Assembly (NCBI RefSeq): GCF_019801175.1
Contig: NZ_JAHVJR010000001.1
Location: 1,736,001 to 1,800,000 of the forward strand
Length of the DNA: 64,000 bases
Source of the DNA: Vannielia litorea
GTDB taxonomy: Bacteria > Pseudomonadota > Alphaproteobacteria > Rhodobacterales > Rhodobacteraceae
Reading direction: 5' to 3'
Of the stretch, positions 50,796 through 59,255 are shown piece after piece; position 1 is the first letter of the stretch; every line of letters begins with the position of its first letter. A model generated the notes under the pieces. The model saw only the letters and a program-made list of their open reading frames with translations, did no database searches and had not been told where the DNA came from. Both the position numbers and the translations under genes were made by a program.

Positions 50796-52285
50796 TGCTG
50801 CTCACCGCGCTGGTCATCCTCCACGGGCTGATCGTCACCGCCTTCACCCTCCGCATCCTGCTGCGCGATGATCTCTCGCCGCCCGCCCGCATGGCATGGT
50901 TCGTCGTCATCGCCGCCCTGCCCTACCTCGGCAGCGCCGCCTACTTTCTCTTCGGCGAGGTCGATATCGGGCACGAAGCCCGGCGCCGCGACGGCTACAT
51001 CTTCGCCCAACTCCACGAGTGGCTCCGCGCCCACCCCGTGGCCGATGCCACCGCCAGCCTGCCCGCGCACATCCGCCCCGCCTTCCGCACCGCCGCCGCG
51101 ATTAACGGCTTTACCACCGCCAGCGGCAACACGGCCACCCTGCTGGGCGATGGCGCCCAAAGTCGCGAGGCCCTGCTGGCCGATATCGACGCCGCCACCT
51201 CCCACGTCCATGTAATGTTTTATATCTGGCTGGAGGATGAAACCGGCACAGCCCTCGCCCGCGCCCTGATCCGCGCCGCCCGGCGTGGCGTGGTGGTCCG
51301 CGCCATGGCCGATGCGCTCGGCTCCCGCGCCATGCTCCGCTCCAAGCTCTGGCAGGAGATGGGCATCGCCGGGGTCCACACCGCCACCGCGCTGCCGCTG
51401 GACAACCCGTTGCGTACCCTGCTCACCGCCCGGATCGACCTGCGCAACCACCGCAAGATCGTGGTGATCGACGGCGCGGTCACATGGTGCGGGTCCGGCA
51501 ACGCGGCCGATCCGGCCTTTCGCCCCAAGCGCCGTTTCGCGCCCTGGGTCGATATCATGATCCGCTTCACCGGCCCCGTCGTCACCCAGAAGGCCCTGCT
51601 CTTCGCCGCCGACTGGATGGCCGCCACCGGCGAACCCCTCACCCAGCTCGCCATCGCCCCCGCGCCCACGCGCGCCCCGGCCCGCGCCGTGCTCGCCGGA
51701 ACCACGGAGGCCGAACCCGAGCCCGAGCCTGCCCCCGGCTTCCCCGCCGTGGCCATGGGCGATGGTCCCACCACCCGGCCCGGCGCCATGCCGCAGGTCT
51801 TCGCCACCCTGCTCGCCGCCGCCCAGACCCGTGTGACCATCACCACCCCCTACTTCGTCCCCGATGCCACCCTGCTCTCCGCCCTCGCCGCTGCCGCCTG
51901 CCGCGGGGTCGAGACCACCCTCGTCTTCCCCCGCCGGAACGATAGCCTCATCGTCCGCGCCGCCTCCCGCAGCTACTACCGCCAGCTTCTGGAGGCTGGC
52001 TGCCGGATCTTCGAATTCGAGGGCGGGCTGCTCCACGCCAAGACCCTCACGCTCGATGGCACCACCGCCCTCATCGGCTCCTCCAACCTCGACCTGCGCA
52101 GCTTCGATCTGAATTACGAAAACAACATCCTGCTGCACGACGAGGCACTGACCGCACAAATCGCCGAGCGGCAGGCCACTTACCTCGCCAGCTCCCGCGA
52201 AGTCACCCTCGCCACCGTCGCCGCATGGCCCTTCCCCCAGCGCATCTGGCAGAACACCATCGCCACCATCGGCCCCATTCTGTAG
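50795..52285 (+). CDS. cls: Cardiolipin synthase (phospholipase D superfamily)
   Basis: Condenses phosphatidylglycerol to cardiolipin in the inner membrane. 496 residues: two N-terminal helices (LLTALVILHGLIVTAFTLRI; ARMAWFVVIAALPYLGSAAY), then two PLD domains with HKD motifs H219-K221-D226 (NHRKIVVID) and H414-K416-D421 (LHAKTLTLD). A Glu/Pro-rich spacer (about 305-315) lies between. Start codon overlaps the EEP gene stop. Confidence 0.92.
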   Translation: MLLTALVILHGLIVTAFTLRILLRDDLSPPARMAWFVVIAALPYLGSAAYFLFGEVDIGHEARRRDGYIFAQLHEWLRAHPVADATASLPAHIRPAFRTAAAINGFTTASGNTATLLGDGAQSREALLADIDAATSHVHVMFYIWLEDETGTALARALIRAARRGVVVRAMADALGSRAMLRSKLWQEMGIAGVHTATALPLDNPLRTLLTARIDLRNHRKIVVIDGAVTWCGSGNAADPAFRPKRRFAPWVDIMIRFTGPVVTQKALLFAADWMAATGEPLTQLAIAPAPTRAPARAVLAGTTEAEPEPEPAPGFPAVAMGDGPTTRPGAMPQVFATLLAAAQTRVTITTPYFVPDATLLSALAAAACRGVETTLVFPRRNDSLIVRAASRSYYRQLLEAGCRIFEFEGGLLHAKTLTLDGTTALIGSSNLDLRSFDLNYENNILLHDEALTAQIAERQATYLASSREVTLATVAAWPFPQRIWQNTIATIGPIL

Positions 52286-52359
52286 CTCCCGGCCCGCCCG
52301 GGCGTGCAACCGCCCAAAGCACCGCCACCCCCATTGCACCCTCGGTCTCGCTACATTAT

Positions 52360-52374
52360 TGTTACGTTATAACA
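52360..52374. promoter_or_regulatory. Zur-box-like operator of the COG0523 gene
   Basis: TGTTACGTTATAACA: TGTTA and TAACA arms with a 5-base centre, matching the Zur consensus TGTTATAnTATAACA at 12 or more of 15 positions. It is 28 bases before the ATG at 52402 in an AT-rich patch. Strongly suggests zinc-responsive control. Confidence 0.7.
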
Positions 52375-52401
52375 TATCTAAAAGAACCCAAAGCGAGTCC
52401 C

Positions 52402-53616
52402 ATGCCCGATACCCGCCTCCCCGTCACCGTCCTCTCCGGCTTTCTCGGCGCGGGCAAAACCACCCTGCTCAACGCCGTCCTTTCCAATCGCGAGGGCCTG
52501 CGCGTGGCGGTCATCGTCAACGACATGTCCGATGTGAACATCGACGCCGACCTCATCCGCGATGGCGGCGCCAACCTCTCCCACACCGATGAAACGCTGG
52601 TCGAAATGACCAACGGCTGCATCTGCTGCACCCTGCGCGACGACCTGCTCACCGAGGTCCGCCGCCTCGCCGAGATGAACCGCTTCGATTACCTGCTGAT
52701 CGAAAGCTCCGGCATCTCCGAGCCGCTCCCCGTCGCCACCACCTTCGAGTTCCGCGACGAGGCTGGCGCCAGCCTCTCCGATGCCGCCCGGCTCGATACC
52801 ATGGTCACCGTGGTCGACACCGCCAACCTGCTGCGCGACTACGCCAGCCACGATTTCCTGCGCGACCGGGGCGAGAGCCTCGGCCCGGAAGACGAGCGCA
52901 CCCTCGTCGACCTCCTGGTGGAGCAGATCGAATTTGCCGATGTGGTCGTACTCAACAAGGTCACTGCCGCAGGCGAAGATGCCCGCCTCGCGGCCCGCCT
53001 CATCGTCACCTCCCTCAATCCCGACGCCCGGATCATCGAGGCGGATTATGGCCTCGTCGCCCCCTCCGCCATCCTCGGCACCGGCCTCTTCGATTTCGAA
53101 ACCGCCAACGAGCACCCGCTCTGGGCCAAGGAACTCTACGGCTTTGCCGACCACGTGCCGGAGACCGAGGAATACGGCGTCAGCTCCTTCACCTACCGCG
53201 CCCGCGCCCCCTTCCACCCCGAGAAGATCCACGCTGTGCTGAATGGCCCCCTGCCCGGCGTGATCCGCGCCAAGGGCCATTTCTGGATCGCCACGCGCCC
53301 CGACTGGCTGGCCGAATTCTCCCTCGCCGGGGCGCTCTCCTCGGTCCGGCCGATGGGCCGCTGGTGGGCCTCGGTCCCGCAAGAGCGCTGGCCCGCCCAC
53401 CCCGAGGCGCGCCGCTACATCGACCACCACTGGCAAGAGCCCTTCGGCGACCGGCGGCAGGAGCTGGTCTTCATCGGCGCCGGGCTCGACGAGGCCGGTA
53501 TCACCGCCCGCCTCAACGCCGCCCTTATGCCCATGGCCCACGGCCTGAACGACACATGGAGCACCCTGCCCGATCCATTCCCCGGCTGGCGCATGGCCCA
53601 GCCTGAGCCGGCATGA
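52402..53616 (+). CDS. COG0523 GTPase, CobW-like zinc metallochaperone
   Basis: G3E-family GTPase of 404 residues. Walker A GFLGAGKT (13-20), metal-binding CICC (73-76), ESSGISEP (101-108) and NKVT (G4-like) are present, with a CobW_C domain at the end. The Zur-like box upstream argues for the zinc-chaperone group (ZigA/YciC/ZagA) rather than cobalt insertion. Overlaps the DUF6525 gene by 4 bases (ATGA). Confidence 0.9.
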   Translation: MPDTRLPVTVLSGFLGAGKTTLLNAVLSNREGLRVAVIVNDMSDVNIDADLIRDGGANLSHTDETLVEMTNGCICCTLRDDLLTEVRRLAEMNRFDYLLIESSGISEPLPVATTFEFRDEAGASLSDAARLDTMVTVVDTANLLRDYASHDFLRDRGESLGPEDERTLVDLLVEQIEFADVVVLNKVTAAGEDARLAARLIVTSLNPDARIIEADYGLVAPSAILGTGLFDFETANEHPLWAKELYGFADHVPETEEYGVSSFTYRARAPFHPEKIHAVLNGPLPGVIRAKGHFWIATRPDWLAEFSLAGALSSVRPMGRWWASVPQERWPAHPEARRYIDHHWQEPFGDRRQELVFIGAGLDEAGITARLNAALMPMAHGLNDTWSTLPDPFPGWRMAQPEPA

Positions 53617-53939
53617 CCCGTCGCAACGCTGCCAGCGCCCTGCCCCGCCGCCGCCGGGCAGGCGCCAACCCCATGCGCGATTACGATCGCCTGCCCCCCA
53701 GCCTCCGCCTCTGGCTCGCCGGTGCGGCCCTGCCGTGGTCGGCCCGCGCCGTCCACCGCGCCTTCCGCGCCGCGCTCGCCCGATCCGGCGGCTGCCCTGT
53801 GGCTGCCCTCGCCACGCTCGACCAGATCGAGGCCCGCCTCCTCGCCCGCGATGCACCCCGCATCTGGGGCACCGGGCATCCATCCACGGCCCCTTCCGGC
53901 GGCACGGGCGGGCGGGAGGCTTTGCGCTCGGCGGGTTAA
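53613..53939 (+). CDS. DUF6525-like small protein
   Basis: Protein of 108 residues, Arg-rich at the start (TRRNAASALPRRRRAGANPMRDYDRLPPSLRLWL), then helical (ALPWSARAVHRAFRAAL). Looks like the DUF6525 family common in Rhodobacteraceae; function unknown. Coupled to the zinc chaperone gene (ATGA overlap), so probably expressed under zinc limitation (inference). Confidence 0.65.
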   Translation: MTRRNAASALPRRRRAGANPMRDYDRLPPSLRLWLAGAALPWSARAVHRAFRAALARSGGCPVAALATLDQIEARLLARDAPRIWGTGHPSTAPSGGTGGREALRSAG

Positions 53940-53966
53940 CTTAACCACCACCCCAGAAAATCGCGT

Positions 53967-54027
53967 ATGCATCGGATGTGCATGGAATGTGCATCAGTTG
54001 TGCATCAGCTTTTATTGGGGTTAACGC
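53967..54027. repeat. GCAT array with 11-bp period, copy 2 (4 units)
   Basis: GCAT cores begin at 53969, 53980, 53991 and 54002, each 11 bp apart; the last three are TGTGCAT. Thirteen bases after the last core comes GGTTAACGC, exactly as at 17829-17876. A TTAACC sits about 22 bases before the first core. Confidence 0.65.
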
Positions 54028-54149
54028 GGTTTGCCGCCAAATCCCTGCCCCACCGCGCGCTGCGGCAACTCTGCCGCCCCGCTGCCCTTGCCGGGCGGCC
54101 CCCTTTCTCCTATGTAAACACTCAGGAACAGCACCCCCCAAGGACCATC

Positions 54150-54512
54150 ATGCCCGAAGACACGCCCCCCCTCGAAGGCACCCCGCTGATCAAGCCCTCG
54201 TCGACCGATCACCCTCTGCACGAGTCCGTGGTCGAGGCCTGCCGTTCGGTCTATGACCCTGAAATTCCAGTCAATATCTACGATCTGGGGCTGGTCTACA
54301 CGATCGAGATCAACCCCGAGAACGAGGTGAACGTGATCATGTCGCTCACCGCGCCGGGCTGCCCCGTGGCGGGTGAGATGCCGGGTTGGCTGGCCGATGC
54401 CATCGAACCCATCCCCGGCGTGAAGCAGGTCGAGGTCGAGATCACTTGGGAGCCGCCCTGGGGCATGGAGATGATGAGCGACGAAGCCCGGCTTGAGCTG
54501 GGATTCATGTAA
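54150..54512 (+). CDS. SUF-system Fe-S assembly protein (MIP18/DUF59)
   Basis: Protein of 120 residues of the MIP18-like family that helps Fe-S cluster assembly or delivery. VVEACRSVYDPEIPVNIYDLGLVYTIEI and SLTAPGCPVAGEMPGW with the conserved Cys are seen, then a VEVEITWEPPW. ATG at 54150 chosen; CAAGGACC precedes it. The upstream frame reads through the repeat array. In Rhodobacterales this gene usually sits near suf genes and a HesB/IscA gene; the latter is 2.8 kb downstream here. Confidence 0.9.
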   Translation: MPEDTPPLEGTPLIKPSSTDHPLHESVVEACRSVYDPEIPVNIYDLGLVYTIEINPENEVNVIMSLTAPGCPVAGEMPGWLADAIEPIPGVKQVEVEITWEPPWGMEMMSDEARLELGFM

Positions 54513-54543
54513 CAGGCCCAAAGGTTTGCGCGTTTTTACCTGA

Positions 54544-54572
54544 CTGTCACCTGCCCGTTTTGCAGCCGTCAC
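54544..54572 (+). promoter_or_regulatory. Pho-box-like array upstream of the GDPD gene
   Basis: Seven-base units CTGTCAC, CCGTTTT and CCGTCAC separated by 4 bases each (11-bp period), the architecture of PhoB boxes (CTGTCAT-N4-CTGTCAT); the middle unit is weak. About 47 bases before the ATG. Confidence 0.5.
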
Positions 54573-54618
54573 ACGGCGACCCTTTCTTGCGCCCATCGCA
54601 AACCAAGGAGTCGCAAAA

Positions 54619-55821
54619 ATGCGCCGCACCCCCCTTCTCGCCCTTCTCGCCCTCGGCACCGCCGCTCCGGCCCTCGCCGAGGCCCCGCTCTCCGGCTACG
54701 GCCCCCGCCCGGCCTACCTGATCGGCAAGCTGCCCGAGGGCGAACTGAAGACCAAGCTGCAAAGCTGCCTCGGCCAACCGATGGAAAAGACAGAGTTTTC
54801 CATCGCCCACCGTGGCGCGCCGATGATGTTCCCCGAGCACACCGCCGAGAGCTACATCGCCGGGGCCTCGCAGGGCGCAGGCGTGGGTGAGTGCGACGTG
54901 ACCTTCACCAAAGACAAGGAACTGGTCTGCCGCCACGCGCAGAACGACCTGCACACCACCACCAACATCCTCGTGAGCGACCTCGCCGCCACCTGCACCA
55001 CCCCCTTCAGCCCCGCCGCGGGCGAGGACAAGGCCGCTGCCGAATGCCGCACCTCCGAGATTTCCCTGAGCGAATTCAAGGGCCTGATGCCCAAGATGGA
55101 CAGCGCCGACAGCGCCGCCACCACTGCTGAAGAGTATCAGGGCGGCATCGCCGGCTGGCGCACCGCGCTCTACGTGCAGGAGCCCACGATCCTCACCCAC
55201 GCCGAGTCCATCGCGCTCTTCAAGGATCTCGGCGTCAAGATGACCCCCGAGCTGAAATCCCCCTCCGTCGAGATGCCCTTCGACGGCTTCACTCAGGCCG
55301 ATTACGCCCAGAAGATGATCGACGAATACAAGGCCGCCGGCGTGCCCGCGTCCGACGTATTCCCGCAGAGCTTCAACCTCGAAGACGTGCTCTACTGGGT
55401 TGAGAATGAACCCGAATTCGGCGCGCAGGCTGTCTTCCTCGTAGAGCCGGACGACAGCTTCGACGAGCAGAACCCCGAGACCTGGAAACAGGACTTCACC
55501 GAGCTCGCCGCACAGGGCGTGAAGTATCTCGCCCCCTCGATGAACATGCTGGTGACGCCTGAAAACGGCACCTACGCCGCTTCCGAATACGCCAAGCAGG
55601 CCAAGGCGGCGGGCCTCAACCTCATCACGTGGTCGCTCGAGCGCTCCGGCCCCCTCGCCTCCGGCGGCGGCTGGTACTACAACTCCACCACCGAGATCAC
55701 CGACAATGACGGCGACATCTACGAACTGGTGGATACGCTGGCGCAAGACGTTGAGGTCACCGGCATTTTCTCCGACTGGCCCGCCACCGTGACCTTCTAC
55801 GCCAACTGCATGGGCCTTTGA
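54619..55821 (+). CDS. Periplasmic glycerophosphodiester phosphodiesterase
   Basis: Hydrolyses glycerophosphodiesters to glycerol-3-phosphate, recovering phosphate from lipids. 400 residues with a signal peptide cut after ALA (about 20). GDPD motifs: H64-R65 in IAHRGAP, E73 in FPEHT, E91/D93 in GECDV and H106 in RHAQND. Family members with this ~400-residue exported form have extra Cys pairs. CAAGGAG precedes the ATG. The Pho-box-like array fits phosphate-starvation control. Confidence 0.9.
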   Translation: MRRTPLLALLALGTAAPALAEAPLSGYGPRPAYLIGKLPEGELKTKLQSCLGQPMEKTEFSIAHRGAPMMFPEHTAESYIAGASQGAGVGECDVTFTKDKELVCRHAQNDLHTTTNILVSDLAATCTTPFSPAAGEDKAAAECRTSEISLSEFKGLMPKMDSADSAATTAEEYQGGIAGWRTALYVQEPTILTHAESIALFKDLGVKMTPELKSPSVEMPFDGFTQADYAQKMIDEYKAAGVPASDVFPQSFNLEDVLYWVENEPEFGAQAVFLVEPDDSFDEQNPETWKQDFTELAAQGVKYLAPSMNMLVTPENGTYAASEYAKQAKAAGLNLITWSLERSGPLASGGGWYYNSTTEITDNDGDIYELVDTLAQDVEVTGIFSDWPATVTFYANCMGL

Positions 55822-55854
55822 TCACAGGCGCCTAGCCAACACCTCAAAAACACA

Positions 55855-55888
55855 ACGGGCGGCCTCTCGGGCCGCCCGTTTCTGTTTC
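55855..55888. terminator. Bidirectional terminator
   Basis: ACGGGCGGC and GCCGCCCGT pair perfectly around 7 bases, followed by TTCTGTTT on the plus strand. On the minus strand TTGTGTTTTTG follows. It serves the GDPD gene and the opposed exported-protein gene. Confidence 0.8.
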
Positions 55889-55904
55889 ACGCTGGCGTCT
55901 GGTG

Positions 55905-57089
55905 TCAGCCTTCCGAGCTGCCCTCTTCGCCATCTGCAGCGGCCTCTTCGGTCGGCTCTTCCTCCGGCGCGGTGATCTCTTCGGGCGCCTCCACGCTAAT
56001 CTGGAGCAACTCCTCCACATCGGCCAGCATATCCTCGGCCAGCTCCGGAGTTTTCTGTGGCTGAACAGCGCCTTGCGCCTCTTCCAGCGCAGACCCGACC
56101 TCGGCGACCTCGTCGATCAACGCCGCCAGCTCCTCGTCAGCCAGCACCGCCGCATCGGCCTCGATCGAGTCGATCTCCGCCTGCAGATCGGCATAGTCCT
56201 CGCCTTCGAGAACCTCGTCACAGCCGCCATCGCCGCCGTCCGAACAGCCCACAACGCCGCCGTCGAGGCTCAGTTCCACGCCCTCGGGCAGTTCGTAAGT
56301 GTCCGAAATCGCGCCGACTTCCGCCACAAGCTCCTCTTCAGTCGGGAAGGTGCCCGCCATGATCTCATTGGCGGCCTCTGCCGTAAGCACACCCTCGTCG
56401 ACCGCCGCCTGAAGTGTTTCACTCGCCGCTGCGATGTCGGTGTTGTAATCCTCATAGGCCACCACGAGCGCGCCGATCATCCCGCCCGCGCCATTGGCCA
56501 CGCCGGTCTCACGGAATTTTTCGGCCATGTTCGCAATGGCTTGCGGGCTGCGCTTGGCCGAGTTCCACGGCCCCAGCTCGCTGGGATGCACCCGCAGCTC
56601 GCCCGCTTCCAGCCGGGTCTTCCAGCTGTTGCCCTTCGGCTCAGTGGTCGCGCTCGCCTTGGCCACCTTCGGCTCGGCCTTGCGGGCCGCGGGTGCCGCC
56701 GCCTTGCCTTTCGACACGTAAACCGTGCGCACCGTCTTGATGCGACCGTCCTTCATCCGGACCTTCTTGGTCTCCACCCGCTTGATGGTCCGCCCGTCGC
56801 GGGTCTTGGCCACTTTCCGCGTGGAGGAGCCGCCTGTCGAAGCCTTGGCCCCGCCGCCGCTTTTCTCGGCGCTCTTGCCACCAGCATTGCCGCTGTTGCC
56901 CTTGCCGCCGCCGTTACCATTGCCGTTGCCGCCGCCATTTCCATTGCCGCCACCCTTGCCGTTGTCCGACTTGGCCCAAGCCGCATCGGCGCTCAGCACG
57001 GTCGCCGCACCGACAGCAAGGGTCACGGGCGCCGCTGCCATCGCGGCCACAACGAGGGCTGCAAAGCCCGTCTTGATGGGTTTGGTCAT
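55905..57089 (-). CDS. Large exported Gly/Asn-rich protein, function unknown
   Basis: 394 residues. Signal peptide to about 40 (VLSADAAWA), then a Gly/Asn/Ser/Lys-rich tract (about 41-85), then a Lys/Arg-rich stretch (TRDGRTIKRVETKKVRMKDGRIKT). A helical domain follows (about 150-260), then an acidic Glu/Ala-rich C-terminus with CSDGGDGGCDE. The basic middle and acidic end suggest a surface or matrix-type protein. No family recognised. Convergent with the GDPD gene. Confidence 0.65.
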   Translation of the reverse strand: MTKPIKTGFAALVVAAMAAAPVTLAVGAATVLSADAAWAKSDNGKGGGNGNGGGNGNGNGGGKGNSGNAGGKSAEKSGGGAKASTGGSSTRKVAKTRDGRTIKRVETKKVRMKDGRIKTVRTVYVSKGKAAAPAARKAEPKVAKASATTEPKGNSWKTRLEAGELRVHPSELGPWNSAKRSPQAIANMAEKFRETGVANGAGGMIGALVVAYEDYNTDIAAASETLQAAVDEGVLTAEAANEIMAGTFPTEEELVAEVGAISDTYELPEGVELSLDGGVVGCSDGGDGGCDEVLEGEDYADLQAEIDSIEADAAVLADEELAALIDEVAEVGSALEEAQGAVQPQKTPELAEDMLADVEELLQISVEAPEEITAPEEEPTEEAAADGEEGSSEG

Positions 57090-57276
57090 GGGATGTCCTC
57101 CGAAAATCTGCTCTGGCGAAGAGACTAACCGAGCGCGTCAGAAATGTGGCATCCGCGAGGCGGAACCGGGGCCGGATTGGAGGAAATCCGCCCATTTCGG
57201 TTCCCGACCTCGCAGTGCCGCGCCCCCTTGAGCCGCCGCCCCTCCCGGCCTACATATGGCTCAAAGGAGCACTCCC

Positions 57277-57627
57277 ATGTTCGGCATTCCCGGCAAGCAA
57301 GCCGTCACCATCACCCCCCGCGCCGTGGCGGAAATCGCCAAGCTCATGGCGCGTGACGGCCATGAAGGCCTGCGCATCGGCGTCAAGAAAGGCGGCTGTG
57401 CGGGCATGGAATACACGATGGAATATGCTGACACCGTCGATGAGCACGACGAGGTGGTCGAGCAGGACGGCGCCCGGGTGATGATCGCCCCGATGGCCCA
57501 GATGTTCCTCTTCGGCACCGAGATCGACTATGAGACCTCGCTGCTCGAGTCCGGCTTCAAGTTCAACAACCCCAACGTGACCGAGGCCTGCGGCTGCGGC
57601 GAGTCCATCAAGTTCGCAAACCAGTGA
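57277..57627 (+). CDS. HesB/IscA-type Fe-S carrier (A-type)
   Basis: Fe-S scaffold or carrier of 116 residues with the three conserved cysteines: C41 (GGCAG) and C105/C107 (ACGCG). ATG at 57277 was preferred because AAGGAGC precedes it by 6-7 bases; the ATG at 57256 adds seven residues. Resembles the SUF-associated A-type protein. Confidence 0.92.
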   Translation: MFGIPGKQAVTITPRAVAEIAKLMARDGHEGLRIGVKKGGCAGMEYTMEYADTVDEHDEVVEQDGARVMIAPMAQMFLFGTEIDYETSLLESGFKFNNPNVTEACGCGESIKFANQ

Positions 57628-57681
57628 ACGGGCCGGTAAACCGCGCTTGACCCTGCCCGCTTGCAGGCTCACCCTCGCCCC

Positions 57682-58866
57682 ATGTTCCTGCCCTTCTTCC
57701 AGACCCTCCGGGCCGCCGGCGTGCCCGTCACCCTCCGCGAGCATCTGGGCTTTCTCGATGCCGTCTCGGCCGGGCTGACCACCTATGACATCGAGGCCTT
57801 CTACTACCTCGCCCGCACCTGTCTGGTGAAGGACGAGCGGCATCTCGACCGCTTCGATCAGGCGTTCTCCCATGCGTTCAAAGGGCTGGAGAGCATCCCG
57901 CTGGAGGCCGTGCTTGAGGCGGTGGACCTGCCTGAGGACTGGCTCCGCAAGCAGGCCGAAAAGCACCTGTCGCCCGAGGAGATGGCCGAGATCGAGGCGA
58001 TGGGCGGCTTCGAGAAGCTGATGGAAACCCTGCGCGAGCGGCTCAAGGAGCAGGAAGGCCGTCACCAGGGCGGCAACAAGTGGATCGGCACGGCCGGCAC
58101 CTCCCCCTTCGGCGCCTACGGCTACAACCCCGAGGGCGTGCGGATCGGCCAGGAGAAGTCCCGCCACCAGCGCGCCGTGAAGGTCTGGGACAAGCGCGAA
58201 TTCCGCAACCTCGACGACACTGTCGAGCTGGGCACCCGCAACATCAAGGTGGCCCTCAAGCGCCTCCGCCAATGGGCCCGCGACGGCGCCCACGAGGAGC
58301 TGGATCTCGACGGCACCATCCGCGCCACCGCCGAGCACGGCCACCTCGATGTCAAAACCCGCCCCGAGCGCCGCAACGCCGTGAAGGTGCTGCTCTTCCT
58401 CGATGTCGGCGGTTCGATGGACCCGCATATCAAGGTGGTCGAAGAGCTCTTCTCCGCCGCCCGCGCCGAGTTCAAGCACCTCGAATATTACTACTTCCAC
58501 AACTGCCTCTACGAGGGCCTCTGGCGCGACAATCGCCGCCGCTGGTCCGAGCAGACGCCCACGTGGGAGGTGCTCAACACCTACGGGCCGGATTACCGCG
58601 CCATCTTCGTCGGTGATGCCTCCATGTCGCCCTACGAGGTCGCCTACCCCGGCGGCGCCAACGAGCACTGGAACGAGGAGGCGGGCAGCACATGGCTCGC
58701 CCGCGCGCGCCAGCAGTGGCCGCAGAACCTCTGGATCAACCCGGTGCCCGAACGCCATTGGGGCTACACCCAATCCATCGCCATGATCCGCGAGATCTTC
58801 GAGGATCGCATGGTGCCGATGACACTGGAGGGGCTGACCGCCGGGATGAAGGGCCTCACCAAGTGA
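57682..58866 (+). CDS. VWA domain protein, CoxE-like
   Basis: 394 residues. N-terminal helical region, then a VWA domain with a MIDAS-like FLDVGGSMDP (the canonical DxSxS is DVGGS). CoxE-type proteins usually work with a MoxR ATPase in metalloenzyme maturation; no moxR is adjacent. ATG at 57682. Overlaps the next gene by one base (TGATG). Confidence 0.85.
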   Translation: MFLPFFQTLRAAGVPVTLREHLGFLDAVSAGLTTYDIEAFYYLARTCLVKDERHLDRFDQAFSHAFKGLESIPLEAVLEAVDLPEDWLRKQAEKHLSPEEMAEIEAMGGFEKLMETLRERLKEQEGRHQGGNKWIGTAGTSPFGAYGYNPEGVRIGQEKSRHQRAVKVWDKREFRNLDDTVELGTRNIKVALKRLRQWARDGAHEELDLDGTIRATAEHGHLDVKTRPERRNAVKVLLFLDVGGSMDPHIKVVEELFSAARAEFKHLEYYYFHNCLYEGLWRDNRRRWSEQTPTWEVLNTYGPDYRAIFVGDASMSPYEVAYPGGANEHWNEEAGSTWLARARQQWPQNLWINPVPERHWGYTQSIAMIREIFEDRMVPMTLEGLTAGMKGLTK

Positions 58867-59255
58867 TGGCCTTGCTGCGCCGTCATCCGGTTCTCGTCAC
58901 CTGTTTCGCGCTGGCCCTCGCCGCCACCCTCTTCTTCGGCATCCGCACCGTGCAGCGCACCCTCTACTGGATGGACCCGGCCCATCAGGCGCAGGCGCTG
59001 GAGCCGTGGATGACCCCGCGCTACATCGCCCACAGCTGGCTGCTCGACGGGCGCGAACTCTCCGAGCACCTCGGCGTGCCGCCCAAGCCCAAGGAGCGCC
59101 CCACGCTGGAAACCATCGCCGAAAAGCGCGGCGTCCCGCTCGAGCAGGTGATGGACGAGGCCCGCGCCTTCATCGAGGCTCACGCCAAGCGCGCAGCCCA
59201 ATCTCCGCCCACGGCACCCGGCGACGGCGCGCCAGAGGCTCCGCCCGGCGAATGA
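58866..59255 (+). CDS. Small single-span membrane protein
   Basis: 129 residues: one membrane helix (VLVTCFALALAATLFFGI), then a WMTPRYIAHSWLLDGRELSEHLG region and a helix TLETIAEKRGVPLEQVMDEARAFIEAH, ending in a Pro/Ala tail. Unrecognised family, but overlap with both neighbours (TGATG before, ATGA after) supports a real operon with the VWA and DedA genes. Confidence 0.7.
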   Translation: MALLRRHPVLVTCFALALAATLFFGIRTVQRTLYWMDPAHQAQALEPWMTPRYIAHSWLLDGRELSEHLGVPPKPKERPTLETIAEKRGVPLEQVMDEARAFIEAHAKRAAQSPPTAPGDGAPEAPPGE

